From NCBI GenBank assembly GCA_905250075.1, contig CAJNOP010000224.1, positions 228,869 through 292,868 on the forward strand: 64,000 nucleotides of DNA, written 5' to 3'. The first letter of the stretch is position 1. Each line of letters opens with the position of its first letter. This stretch comes from Rotaria sp. Silwood1 (lineage: Eukaryota; Rotifera; Eurotatoria; Philodinida; Philodinidae). Both the position numbers and the translations under genes were made by a program. The notes under the pieces were generated by a model, which made no database searches, was not told the DNA's origin, and saw only the letters and a list, made by a program, of their open reading frames with translations. This document shows, piece after piece, positions 47,901 to 59,517 of this stretch.

Positions 47901-50414
47901 TTTTTCGAAATAGATGAATGTTAATGAACTAACATCAATAAACATATATAATAACAATCATTATGAACAATTAACATCACAAACACTTCCATTTGATACA
48001 TATTCACCACAAAGTTTACCAAAATCAAATCATAATAATAATAATAATAATAAAACAATCAAGCAAATAATGCCATCATCAAAAAATGTTATAATGAATA
48101 CGCCACCACCACCACCAACAACTTTAAGTTATACATCTAGTTCAATAAATAAACCAACATCATCATCATCGACACTTGTAAATCTTCTTCATCAGAAACG
48201 TCCATTAGCATTATTAGATCAACCTGTATCAAATAATTCATCACCAAAGGAAAAACAAACTACATCGATTAAACAAACAAGAAAACAACCACAGAAAAAA
48301 ATACTAACTAAACAAATTCTATCCGTAAATGATGAGATTCAAGTAAATTTAAATAAAACTTTTGAATTTTTTTCGTTTTCTTTTTGTCTAAATGAAAATC
48401 TTTTTTCTCTAGCATCTGCCAAATCCAACACAAACAATGTTAAATTTTCCTCTAACTCGTAAAGCTAGAATGCAACAACGTTCTCTGACTCGTGCAGTTT
48501 CTCAAGATATACCTATGACTATACCACAACAATATTCTAGTTCAGTATCTTCATTAACTAATCAACCAAGAGCATCAACATCAGCAGATACATCTTTCTT
48601 AAATAATGATATGGTAATGATTGAAAAATACTTTTTATAAAAAAATTATAAGACAATTATATACATAGAGACTAATGTTTTTCTACTGAGTCACACTCTA
48701 GTCATGCAGGATATTTTATGAGTTCATCAAAAACAAAAAACATGCTACAATTGTGTTCTTTTGTTTTCGTATTGACTTATTTCATTTAGTTCTCATTGAA
48801 AGTTCGTCGAATTCCCGTTGGCTAATAGATGTTCATATATACTGTAGTATTTCAGATTGCAAGGAACAATAATTGGTTTGAATCCTTATGTCAGATTAAT
48901 GTGTCCTAGACTCTAAGGACAGGATCTGGAGAATGTGACCGTTTTTTTTTCTGTATAACATGACTCAATATTACAACTATACATTTTCTTACCATATATG
49001 GAGAAATACGACCACCTACGGCTACATACTGAGTAAAACGGAAATAACAGCCGAAATTCGTAAATGGTCATATCTCTCGTTATCGGATTCGAAGAAATAC
49101 GATAGAAGTCCTGACTTATGTCAAACTGTCAGTATACAATCAATTATGATTGTCTACGAACGTGTTTAGTCAAACTGTCAGTATATATATATATTTAACA
49201 TGTTTTATTTCTAAGCACGAAGCAGACAGAATATGAATGGTGAAAAACTAGGTGGGTGTAGTTTGTGAGTGTCGAGATAACCCACATCTACATCCCTGTT
49301 TTTCACTATCGTGAGCGCTAGAAAGAATTCTAATAATAATTGGAATAGAGAAAACTTTTTTCAACAAGAATATTATGAAATAAAAATGATTATGAGGTCT
49401 CCAAAGAAAGGAACTCCAGACAATTAACATGCTAGCTTTTCAGCACCTAGAACGACAAAGTAAATGATTCTCTAAAAAATGGGATGTCTCCGAGCTTTTT
49501 GCGACTTTTTTTTCCAATTTTCTATAGAAAAATCATTTTTGGACCTTAGAATCAAATTGCTGTATAAATTAAATTATATTTACGCGCTTTATAGATAGTT
49601 AATACTTCCCCATCATCAAGTCCAAATTGTGGACAAAATGCTGAAAGTAAACGTCGTCGAAATATAAAAGTAAATTTTTTTTGTTTTTAAATTGTTTTTC
49701 CAATGAAAACTGATAATGAATTTTTCTTTAGAATGGTTTTGAAAGTCTTCGTGTGTTAATCCCAGAACTTAGTGATCCATCAAATGCAAAAATAAGTAAA
49801 GCACAAATGCTTGAATGTAGTAAGTAACCTGTCATATTCGTCTGTCTATTTTATTATTTCTTCTTGTTTTTTTAAATTTTAGCTGCAAATCATATTCAAC
49901 GTATTGTTGAAAGACGTGATAAAATGAAAGAAGAAGTTGATTTATTACAACATGAAAATGAACAATTACAACAAAAAATTTCACAATATCAAACAAGTTT
50001 ACCTGTTGATGGTATTCCTATAATACCAGCAACACGACGATCACGTGAAGCATCTAATGCACTTTTTCATGCATATGTTGCTGATCGTACAAAAAAAAAT
50101 TGGTGTTTTTATCCATATTCACTTATACTTAAACGTATATTTGATACATTTCAAAATACAGTTACATGTGATTCAACTGAAGAATTTTTACGTTCATTAA
50201 ATGAATGGAAAACAAATTCATTGAATCTTGTACAATTACGTCAGGCAGCATCACAAGCTGTTATTGATATGGGACGAGTAACATCGTTAATTACATGTAA
50301 GTTACCAAGAAATAAAAAAAAAAGTAACATAACTTATTATTAAATTTTTTTGTTTTAGCACCTGAATGTGTACCGGATGAATGTGTGCGATTAGCGACTA
50401 ATGATAATCAATGA
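44914..50414 (+). CDS. Mondo/ChREBP-type bHLH-leucine-zipper transcription factor, 16 exons
   Basis: Exons: 44914..45042, 45104..45264, 45329..45435, 45500..45564, 45631..45744, 45807..45987, 46103..46117, 46471..46566, 46620..46654, 47682..47849, 47914..48342, 48413..48613, 49595..49669, 49732..49819, 49883..50296, 50359..50414; all in phase, 777 residues. The N-terminus carries the Mondo conserved region (YSGQFMTSS, then [49 protein letters not shown]) that senses glucose-6-phosphate and holds the protein in the cytoplasm. A Gln/Asn/Ser/Pro-rich middle follows, with a (AAT)n-encoded Asn run. The C-terminus has a basic helix-loop-helix ([20 protein letters not shown]), a leucine zipper and the MLX/Mondo dimerisation domain ([18 protein letters not shown]). 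With Mlx it should bind carbohydrate response elements. The basic region lacks the usual His four residues before the conserved Glu. The 15 nt exon is inferred from splice signals only. Confidence 0.92.
46103..46117 (+). other. Candidate 15-nt cassette microexon of the Mondo gene
   Basis: ACAATCCATTCTCAG lies between a pyrimidine-rich AG acceptor and a GTAATT donor. Phase 1 on both sides means including it adds DNPFS while skipping it leaves the frame intact (Gly at the junction either way), so it could be alternatively spliced. Confidence 0.5.
49235..49310. repeat. TG/CA foldback in a Mondo intron
   Basis: GTGAAAAACTAGGTGGGTGT at the left pairs with CCACATCTACATCCCTG and TTTTTCAC at the right, forming a hairpin of about 25 bp arms with a 22 nt loop. 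It sits in the 981 nt intron 48614..49594. About 55-120 bp upstream, AGTCAAACTGTCAGTATA occurs twice, about 45 bp apart. Confidence 0.65.
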
Positions 50415-53267
50415 TTTTGTTTTTTTTTTTATATTATTTAGTCTTTCTTGTATTTAGTACTTTTTTATTACCTATAATGTCTTTATTTTTCCTCTATCCA
50501 ATACAATGCTATTATGATTACCTGTTTGTATAGTATTGATTGTTTGACGGTGTTTTATTTTTTCAAATAGTTGGATGTTGATAAGTAAATGTATTATATA
50601 AATATGTAAATTCTGCAGTGATTGTTTCTTTTTCTTTCTTTTGAATACAAGATGGAAATTAAAAAAAGAAGAGCGACCCTGCAAATACAGTTATTAATAC
50701 ATGACAATTTTCTAAATTAAAGTTTAAGTTTTGTTAGATGTTTAAAGAGTGATTTTGGCGGTTTTTTTAATATGTAAAAGTAACTTCAGCATGAATAAAT
50801 TGACTTACTATGTGTTGCTAATTACCGTTCAAATTGAATAAGATTCAAGGAACACTGTCGAGCTTTCTCGATTGAATAGTTTTTGATTTTTTCTGTTCTT
50901 AATACATGTGGAATTATTTTCTATAGCGTGTCGAAAAGTTCGTAGTAAAAGCAAATATAATTATCTCCTGAAAATTTCAAGGGACTTGATCATTTTTTTT
51001 TGTAATATGATTAGAAAGGTATGTTCCAAAAACTGAAGTCAAATTAAAGGTTTCAATATATTAAAATAGATTTTAAATTTTTGTATGTATCTGATGATTT
51101 AACAGTTTCAATTACACGTAACACTTTGAATATCGAACCAGAACCGTCGAACTTCACTTTCCAGACGAAGGCTCGAGTTCAAGGTTTACTTTATTGTCGG
51201 GTTCTGAATCACAAAAATATGAACTCGCGGCTTCCTAAATATGGTAGTGTGGTCTTTGAGTTTTATTTAACATAATTTGATTGAACAACACATGTTAATA
51301 ATGATTCCTATCAACTAAAATGAATACATCCATTATTTTTAAAATATCAAAAAAACAGAGTGCAGTTTTGTTCTTTTCTTATCATAATCTTCGTTTAGCT
51401 TTACTATTTTTACTTTCGGTAAGTTCTTCAAAACGCTGCTGTTTTCCAACAATATCAACTTTACAAAGGCAGGGCAAATATCTTTACTATAGAAAGTGAA
51501 TCTTATTTACATGTTGATAGATACGGATGATTGTTGGCAGGTATGATGAATGAAACTTCAAACAGCATACTATTATAGTATGAAAAAGCAATAAGTTGCT
51601 TGAGTAGTATAAAATACATTTATATGTACTTTTCTGAGTCTACTAGACATACATATATTCCAAAATGAATATATTACTATTTTCAGTGGAAAAATAAAAC
51701 ATCTTCGCTGAAAAAAAATCCAAACGTACACATTGTTTTGCTTCTTTTGAAAACAAAATTTTTTAACAAACGAAAATGAACAGCTGCCGTTTTTTCAAAG
51801 TCAAAGTACATTCGATTGAGCTGAAACTTTCTGTTAATATTTGAAAGTGTTTAGGGTATCTAATTATTTTTTTGTCACAAAACAGAATGCAGTACTGTTT
51901 TTGTTAGAGTTTTCAAAAAAATCTCCAGCTAATCCACATATCATCACTTATAGAATAGTAATCTATGGTGTGTACGCTCCAGTTTGCTAAAATAGCAAGA
52001 GTACGAAATTATTAATCAGTTATAATGGAGGTGTTAGGACTGCGAAGAAATCTTGACTGCACAAAGAACAAATGTAAAAGCACTGAATTTGAATTGTATT
52101 TATTCAAGATTTTCCTTAGTATTTTCTATTTTCAAAATGTTTCCATATCTTAGAACTGCTCTGTCATCTTAGCAACGACTGTCTCCGATTATAGTCTACT
52201 ATCCTTTGCTGAGCTGTATCTAAAAGAAAAAGATTCGGTGTAATGTTATATATGCATAACATCGAACTGAAAACTGCTAGGATCTGGATGGGATGTGGGT
52301 GTTCGCTTAGAAAATACCCACACCGATGCCCATTTGTTTTCACATTTTCCATCGTCGAAATCAAATGACAATGTAAATTGTGGAAAAATAAAAACATTTT
52401 TTGTTTACAAGATCCTAATATTCATAAAATAGATAAGTGTTTTGCTTTGATTTAGAGAATCAATTTTTGATGATCATCATTCATTCACAATCATTCAATT
52501 ATAGTATTCATGGACCGTTTCGAACGACTATTGTTGAACGACATAACGTTGATTTTTCTTTTGTTTAAAAAGAATAACATGTTCCTTATAGGAAAAGAAT
52601 ATTGTTGTCGTGTTGTTGAGCAATGCATAATAACGTTAAATCGACCACATGTTGAAATTGCATATATTTATTATGAAAACATTGAAACTATTTCTTGTGT
52701 TCGTGATGCAAATGTTCAACTCAAATGACATTATTTTAATTCCTTTTAAAAGAAATTTTACCTGAATTTATTTTATGCGATGCTGGAAGAGCGTTTGACG
52801 TGAAAGCAAAATAAATAATCTATTGAAAAATATATTTATATCTTATAAAATAGGTTATTGTACTTGTACGTAAATTAGCAATATATCTAGGTTATTTTGC
52901 TGTTCTCTACAGTCATGCAACTATTATCAAAGTCCAATTAAAAATATAAATAACATTAATTGAGCAGAAAAACAAGTAAAAAACTTAAGAACATCCGCGT
53001 TCTATGAAAGAAAATCAAGCAACAGTAGCAAGGCTTCAATTATCACAAGCTGAACATGTTATTTGCATAAAACCGTTCCAACATTTTTGTCCATTTGATC
53101 AATTTACATTACATTATGACGATCGAAGGTGCGGGTGTAAGTTAAGAGTCAATCCACGCCTATAACCATACACCATCCTCTTCAGAGTTTATGTATGTCA
53201 TCGATGCAAATTCATATAGATTCATTGCATAGAAAAACTTCGTTCTCAATATATAGATAGTTTACAG
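50415..53267. other. Gene-poor stretch between Mondo and the glutamate receptor
   Basis: Convergent 3' ends: the Mondo 3' UTR from the left and the receptor's 3' end from the right. No gene recognised. A TG/CA foldback is at 52262..52352 and a shorter TG-rich phrase (GGTGCGGGTGTAAG) near 53127. The open frame 52510..52728 has no resemblance I can name. Confidence 0.45.
52262..52352. repeat. TG/CA foldback segment
   Basis: CTGGATGGGATGTGGGTG pairs with TACCCACACCGATGCCCA around a 13 nt loop. Outer ends TGAAAAC / GTTTTCA are also inverted, the same ends as the copy at 49235..49310. Confidence 0.7.
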
Positions 53268-55898
53268 TTAATAACACAAGATTTCAGATAACGATACGTC
53301 ATCATTTTGAAACTGTTTAGAAATTTTGCAGAAGTCTTTCAGTTTGTTGCATACAAATAAAAATAATGATAGAATACAAAACACTCCAAAGAGTATAAAC
53401 AATTCGATCAATGCTTCAATATCAATTGCAGTAGAAATTGATGATGAATCAGAACATTTCTTTATTTGAAACCATTTTCTTCTTAAATTATCAAGACTAC
53501 CTGTTTCTCTTAATGATAATATATTAACATCTAAGTCTTGTCCATATAACCATTGTTTTGGTGTAATAATACCAAATACACTTTTATCAAAACCTTCACC
53601 AACCAATGTTAAATTACAATATATATTATTAATTACATATTCTGCAGCCCCCGCATCATGAATAGATACATCGATTATATTATTTAATAAACTATCATAT
53701 ATATCTTGCTGAGATTTTAATGGATGATAATTTCGATTACCATTAGAGATTTCTCTTAAGTAATATTCTTCCATAGCTGTACCTACACGAATACCAATAC
53801 GATTGGAGGATATTTTACCACTTTTAATATCATCAATTCCAGAAATAATATTCTTCGATTTTGATATTGTTAGATCAGATGCTAAGTTTGCAGTGTATGA
53901 TGCAACTAATACTAAACATAAGATATATAAACCAGCAGTTAATAAACGTCCAGCAGGTGTTTTAGGATGAAGACGACCTGCACCGTATCCTACAAGATTA
54001 CCAAAAGTATACCAAACACTCATTGCACATAAACCAATCATTCGTTTTTTTTTTAGTATTCGATTGTTTTTTCTCTCTATTAGACAGATTAAAATACTAG
54101 TTAAAATAACAGTACACAAGATCAATAACCAGAGCCTCAGTGAGAATGGTTTCATGAATGTAAAGGAAACGATATCAACGTCGGGACTTTTTCGTATAAT
54201 AAGACGTAAAGAATCATCAAATATTGAATTTGAAAAACCAATCTTTCCTCTTCTTGTCGCAGTAATTGTCACATCACCTACTATTATGTCATACATACGA
54301 TCTTCTACTAGTTGTCCTAATGAAGCATAAGTTCGATTCAATGGTATTAATTCAATATTTGGAATAAATTTCATCTTCTTTTGTAAAAGATCAATAAGAT
54401 CAGGTATATAACCAATTAATTTTGTTGTATTCTGACCAAATTCATCTATTACGGTATTGATCATTGTAAATGGAACTGCGTGAACTACACCAATTCGTAA
54501 TTTCACACCATCAAGTTTTGCACCACCAGTAGGAGGTACTAACGAACTACCTGACCAGATAATTACATTGGCTTTTGAATATTCTTGCCAACCATCACGA
54601 TTAGAATATTTCAATACTGGTACAAAACTCAGTCTATTTGAAAAATTTCGAGAGTTTTGTGCATAATAAAAACTACCATCTATTCTATCTGTTACATTAC
54701 GATTAAATTGAATCGGACCAGAAACACCAAGAAATGTCATATTATTAATTGTATCAAAAAGTGATTCGGAGTTGAGAAAATGACGATCAAAACAGAATGA
54801 AGAATTAACAAATGATATACATGACGAAGAATTATTAGTAGTTTTTAAACAAAATTCTTGCAATGATTGAATCAATAACCAAGTTGCATCAAATGCAAAT
54901 AATGCAAAATCATCTACTTTTCCTGACTTAGGGAATGTTTCAGGTTCATATTGTTTCCAAATATTATAGGCTGCATTCAATAATGTTGTATTAATTGATG
55001 CATGAACAAAATTTCCTGATATAGGTTCAACCGTTAGCATTCCAATTGTTTTTTGATGAAATGTTTCATTAGACGAGTTTAATGAAACACTTGAACTTAA
55101 TATCCATGTGAAGTGTGGACCAAGTACATCAGAATCAAATGCATTTTGTAAAATTATAGATGTATAACGTGATCCAGCCCATACTACAACAATTCGTGTT
55201 GAGCTACTAGTTAAAACATTTTTCATATTATTTCGTATACGAAGCGTTGCTATATCAAATACTAATGTATCCACAACTGTCAAACCATTATTCATAAATT
55301 CTTTAGTTAATGCTTTTTCACCACCAGATCCATATGCATCATTTTGATAAATAATTATGCATGAAGTCCAATTAAATCGAAGAAATAGTTTTACAATTGC
55401 TGTTGCAGTCGCATTGTCTGAAGGAACTGTACGATAAAAAGCAGGATAAGCATTTCGATCAGATAAATCAGGATCTGTTGCAGCATATGATATAACAGGT
55501 ATACCAACTCTTTCACCAAACTCAGCAATAATAGGAGTTTCTCTTGACAATACTGGACCCACAATACCAACAATGTTGGAAGCAGATGCCGCTTGACATG
55601 TACTACTGATAGCATTTATTGCTTTTTCATTAGTTTGTGCTACTTGCCATTCTATGAATTGTCCGTCAATTTTTATATTATATTGTTGAGAAAGTAAGAC
55701 TGCTGCTTTAAACATAGCACGACAATGACTAGAGAATTCGAAAGATTCAGATGCGTTCATTTTATCTGGAAAAAGGCCTAATAGTTTTATATTGGAAGAG
55801 TGTAATAATGGCCAACTTGCTTTTACATATTGTTCATTAAGTTGTCCAAATATAAATAGTAAAAACAACCATCGAAGATTACACAACAATATAATCAT
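53268..55898 (-). CDS. Ionotropic glutamate receptor with K+-channel-like VGYG pore
   Basis: An uninterrupted 876-codon frame. A signal peptide (about 1-27) precedes an ANF-receptor/amino-terminal domain (about 35-445) with many N-glycosylation sequons. The ligand-binding S1 lobe (about 465-580) has TITATR (544-549), aligning with the Thr and Arg that hold the ligand's alpha-amino/carboxyl groups. M1 is about 586-607. The pore loop has NLVGYGAG (634-641). M3 carries SYTANLA (667-673), nearly the invariant SYTANLAAF. The S2 lobe includes IHDAG (746-750), the Asp matching the ligand-amine-binding acidic residue. M4 is about 826-850, followed by a short cytoplasmic tail. VGYG is the K+ selectivity signature and occurs in the bacterial GluR0 and in the bdelloid AvGluR1, so a ligand-gated K+ channel is likely. 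The gene has no introns. Which amino acid it binds cannot be read. Confidence 0.93.
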   Translation of the reverse strand: MIILLCNLRWLFLLFIFGQLNEQYVKASWPLLHSSNIKLLGLFPDKMNASESFEFSSHCRAMFKAAVLLSQQYNIKIDGQFIEWQVAQTNEKAINAISSTCQAASASNIVGIVGPVLSRETPIIAEFGERVGIPVISYAATDPDLSDRNAYPAFYRTVPSDNATATAIVKLFLRFNWTSCIIIYQNDAYGSGGEKALTKEFMNNGLTVVDTLVFDIATLRIRNNMKNVLTSSSTRIVVVWAGSRYTSIILQNAFDSDVLGPHFTWILSSSVSLNSSNETFHQKTIGMLTVEPISGNFVHASINTTLLNAAYNIWKQYEPETFPKSGKVDDFALFAFDATWLLIQSLQEFCLKTTNNSSSCISFVNSSFCFDRHFLNSESLFDTINNMTFLGVSGPIQFNRNVTDRIDGSFYYAQNSRNFSNRLSFVPVLKYSNRDGWQEYSKANVIIWSGSSLVPPTGGAKLDGVKLRIGVVHAVPFTMINTVIDEFGQNTTKLIGYIPDLIDLLQKKMKFIPNIELIPLNRTYASLGQLVEDRMYDIIVGDVTITATRRGKIGFSNSIFDDSLRLIIRKSPDVDIVSFTFMKPFSLRLWLLILCTVILTSILICLIERKNNRILKKKRMIGLCAMSVWYTFGNLVGYGAGRLHPKTPAGRLLTAGLYILCLVLVASYTANLASDLTISKSKNIISGIDDIKSGKISSNRIGIRVGTAMEEYYLREISNGNRNYHPLKSQQDIYDSLLNNIIDVSIHDAGAAEYVINNIYCNLTLVGEGFDKSVFGIITPKQWLYGQDLDVNILSLRETGSLDNLRRKWFQIKKCSDSSSISTAIDIEALIELFILFGVFCILSLFLFVCNKLKDFCKISKQFQNDDVSLSEILCY

Positions 55899-58800
55899 TA
55901 TTTGATTTAATCGCAGATAGATTAATTGAATTGAATGTATTAGAAGACGAATTATACTAAAATTTAAACAAGATTAGGACAATTAAATTAAGTTATTTGA
56001 TGAATAACTAGCGTATCATTATCGATAAAAACAAATTAAAAAATAGGTTTCAGATTAAAAGAAATATTATGTGCTATATTTTTTGAGACAGAAATCAAAC
56101 TTTATCATCATACTATCCAGAAACGAATGCGAATTGAGAACTTCTGATTTGGAATCGATCTAACACATTCTCGAAAATCATAAATCGGTTCTATTCTATA
56201 TAATTTTACAAAAATCAATTCGATTCAATTAGAAGAAGGAAGACCATAAAACTAGAAACTGGGATATTTGAAACTTACTTCAGTTCGATGATATATTGTT
56301 ACCTTTTATTAATTTATTTTCTTAGTAAACTAATCAATTGAAATAAAAAAATGATTAGTAAAGTAAAAGCAAAGTACCACTATTTATTCTGCTGGTAATT
56401 ATGCGGTTGGAAATTTCCAATTGGTAAAAATATTGACATAATGATCGTATTATGTCATTTCGATACGTTCTACATGAATGAGCATGAATCAGAAAAAATT
56501 ATTATGCGGTTGGACTTTTCCAACTTGTACAAACGATATGCATGTATGATAATTTTCGTCATGAATCGTACGCGAAATTCCAGTTCTGTTGACATCAAGT
56601 ATATGAGTTGAGTTCTCTATGAGTCATTTTAGTCCAATCAAAACATGATATTTTGATTAGTGTTTATATAGATAATTTGTTCGATACGCATCACATGGTT
56701 GTCATAGCTTGTTCTTATAACATGGATTGTTTTGACCTTTTACTGATTTTACACACCATCCCAACTTTAGTGAAGATTGTTCGCTAATATTTATGAACAA
56801 CTAAGAAAAAACCTAGCAAAACTCATAGCTGTATTAAAATTCTTCTATGTAAACTTGTAATCGAGACGACAAGATATTCAGAGAAAAAAAAACCAAAATT
56901 GTTGGTTTTTTTACAAACACATGCTCTTTTTAAGAAAATATCTATCGTAATCTAAGTCGACTGATATCTTAGTTTTTATTTTCAAAAAAAAATCAGGTTT
57001 ATAGAGTAGATTTTTCAAAACTTTACACCAAACAAATATTAGTTCTTGCCAGTTGGGTTTGAATTCGGGCTCAAATTCTCATTTTTAATAATCCACTTTT
57101 ATTTTTACAGATGTTCAGTTAGTTTTTAAGATAGTGCCAATCGAGAGAGAGAGATTGTGTATTACCGATCAATAGATCTGTATTTTATGATTGAAAGAAA
57201 CAAGGATTATGTCCATAAAAAAAAAATTATAAATGTAATATGAAATTACAAACTCCAAAATTCAGCATTGCTGCATTTTTTTTCTAGTTTAAATGTTAAA
57301 GAAAATCTATTCCAAAAACTTATCTAATCAATCTCTGATTTTGTTTCGTTGTTGTTGAATTATTATTAATTAAATATTTTTCAGATGGTAAGAAGTAGAT
57401 TTAATAATTGGAACGGAGTTGTTGTTAAATTATAAAAAATTTCAATAACTTAATTTGCCTGTTGATACACACACAAAAGTAAAAACATACAATCGTATGT
57501 TCTTCTACTACTACAATTTGTAACTGATCATACACTATTCAAGTTAGTACTAGTACTCCGTACGCATTAGATAAATAGGGAAGTGAGCAACATCAATATG
57601 TTACTTACTTCCCATTTCATGATAGACACCCTTCCAATGAAAATATGTATTACGCGAGACTGCAGAAAAGAAAAAGAAAATTTATTACACTGTACGAAAA
57701 AAGAACCATTCACTTCAATCTTGTTATACGTTTCAAAAAAAGTGAAGACAGATAACCAGAACACATCAGTATTTTTGCCTACTTTTTATAGAAGTCATGA
57801 TCGATGGGTGTGGGTGATATTGCGCAGATGACGAAAATAATAGAAAATTATCAGCCGATAAAAATAGACCATTTTCATTTTCAGTTGGTGATATAAAGTT
57901 CGTGTGTATCTTTTCAATTGTTTGGTACATGTATGACGACATATGCCGTCGTACACGTATTTACCTTTATTAAGAAGTATTAAATGAAAATGTGAAAAAA
58001 ATTACTTAATTTAGTTCAGGGTTCATACAAAAACAGTCATTATTTGAACTTATATTTTGCTGGTTAATAGAGATTGTAATATATATGAAATTTTTTTGTG
58101 AAAACAATGATCTTCACAAATCTCAGTAGAGAAATATTTTCATAGTTTGATAGTTTCTTTAGAACATCATCTTAGTTATGATTGATCGCAGTAAGAATAC
58201 CGTTCACATATGAGTAAATACTCTTACATGGATCAATTATGTTTCTTCAGATGTTCTTTTTGAGTTCAGTCGAACTGTTTGATATACTTTTCAAACATAA
58301 ATATAGTGGATCTATCATTCGTTTCGACTATAAAAGGAGAAAAAAACTAGACCAGAACATTTATATATCTGATTGATAACTCAGAAGTGACTGATTTTTC
58401 CGCTATAAATAACTATATATACAAAGTGAGTTTGGATGAAAATTCGCAGATTATGACAGCGCTTCTTTTTTTCGAGATTTAAAAAAAAACACATTGTTAT
58501 TTCCCTCATTTTGGAATCTAAATTACGCTTCGACAAAATTTATCACATACAGTGCTCGTTGTTGAAGCAGTTTTTGACAAGTAATTTTCCGACAGCGCAT
58601 ATTATTTCCGATAGCATTGCTTCACAGCATAATGAATAAAAAATAGTGAGATAATAATAGATTGATACGATAAACAGGAACTTTCCTCACATGTAGATCT
58701 TCTCTTCTACACGAAAAAATAACATTCAAGAAAACAGATTAGTTTAATTGTTCTTTGTGCGAAATTTTAGGAATGAACTTAAAGTGCACAGTTGTCAAAT

Positions 58801-59218
58801 CGTATCCGTGAGCCTTTGTCGATTGATTTAACTTCAGAATCCAAAGAGTTCTCTCGATTAGACTGTATCAGTAGCAAAGCAAAATTTTTCAGACGAAATT
58901 ATAGATAGAAATTAAAGTTCAGAAAGTATCTCAGATAATTCTTCGTAAAGAACTTCTCAAAAGTCATCTTCGGAATCAGGAATAAAGAAGTTCATAATCG
59001 TCGTGAAGATATTTCATCAAGAAGCATGCTATGCTGGCTCCCTCTTTTATTACACCTCGTTATAAAATCTGTCGTAGCTGGTTTCTAAGCAATGACGCTG
59101 CACTGCACAATATGCTTGGTGCGCCGTCCAATGTTCGTTCTGTGCATGTAGATGACTAATCAAATAATCGTTCTGTTTCGTTCGATGCCTAGCCTAAGTT
59201 TCGTCATTCCCTGCTGCA
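55899..59218. other. Gene-poor stretch upstream of receptor and 14-3-3
   Basis: No gene recognised in 3.3 kb. Two short related palindromic phrases occur about 100 bp apart: TTATGCGGTTGGAAATTTCC (near 56400) and TTATGCGGTTGGACTTTTCC (near 56502), each followed by AA. A TG-rich phrase (GATGGGTGTGGGTGAT) lies near 57803. It must contain the receptor's promoter at the left end. Confidence 0.45.
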
Positions 59219-59300
59219 TGACGTCACGCACGAACAAACATTAGCGAAATATAACAGAGAAAGCGAGCAGAGAGAAAGAACAGGAAGAAATGTATAAATA
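59219..59300 (+). promoter_or_regulatory. CRE and TATA elements of the 14-3-3 gene
   Basis: A perfect palindromic cAMP-response element TGACGTCA at 59219..59226 lies 67 bp upstream of TATAAATA (59293..59300). A start site about 30 bp downstream would leave a 5' UTR of roughly 190 nt before the ATG at 59518. These are clear consensus matches; function is inferred. Confidence 0.65.
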
Positions 59301-59517
59301 CTCGAGTGTTTCTTTTAGCTCACATTAGCAGACTCTCTGCTCTTGGACTACGTTTTCACTGACTGAGTATTTTGGGAACTGACGAGTTTTCATATTGTTT
59401 GACTGCAAAAGAGATTTTTCTGGGCTTTTCAAACTTGAGAAGAGCTTTTTTTCACATCAATCTTGTTCTAGTTACTGATCTCACTCAACAAGCAATCACG
59501 ACAAACGATATAGAACG

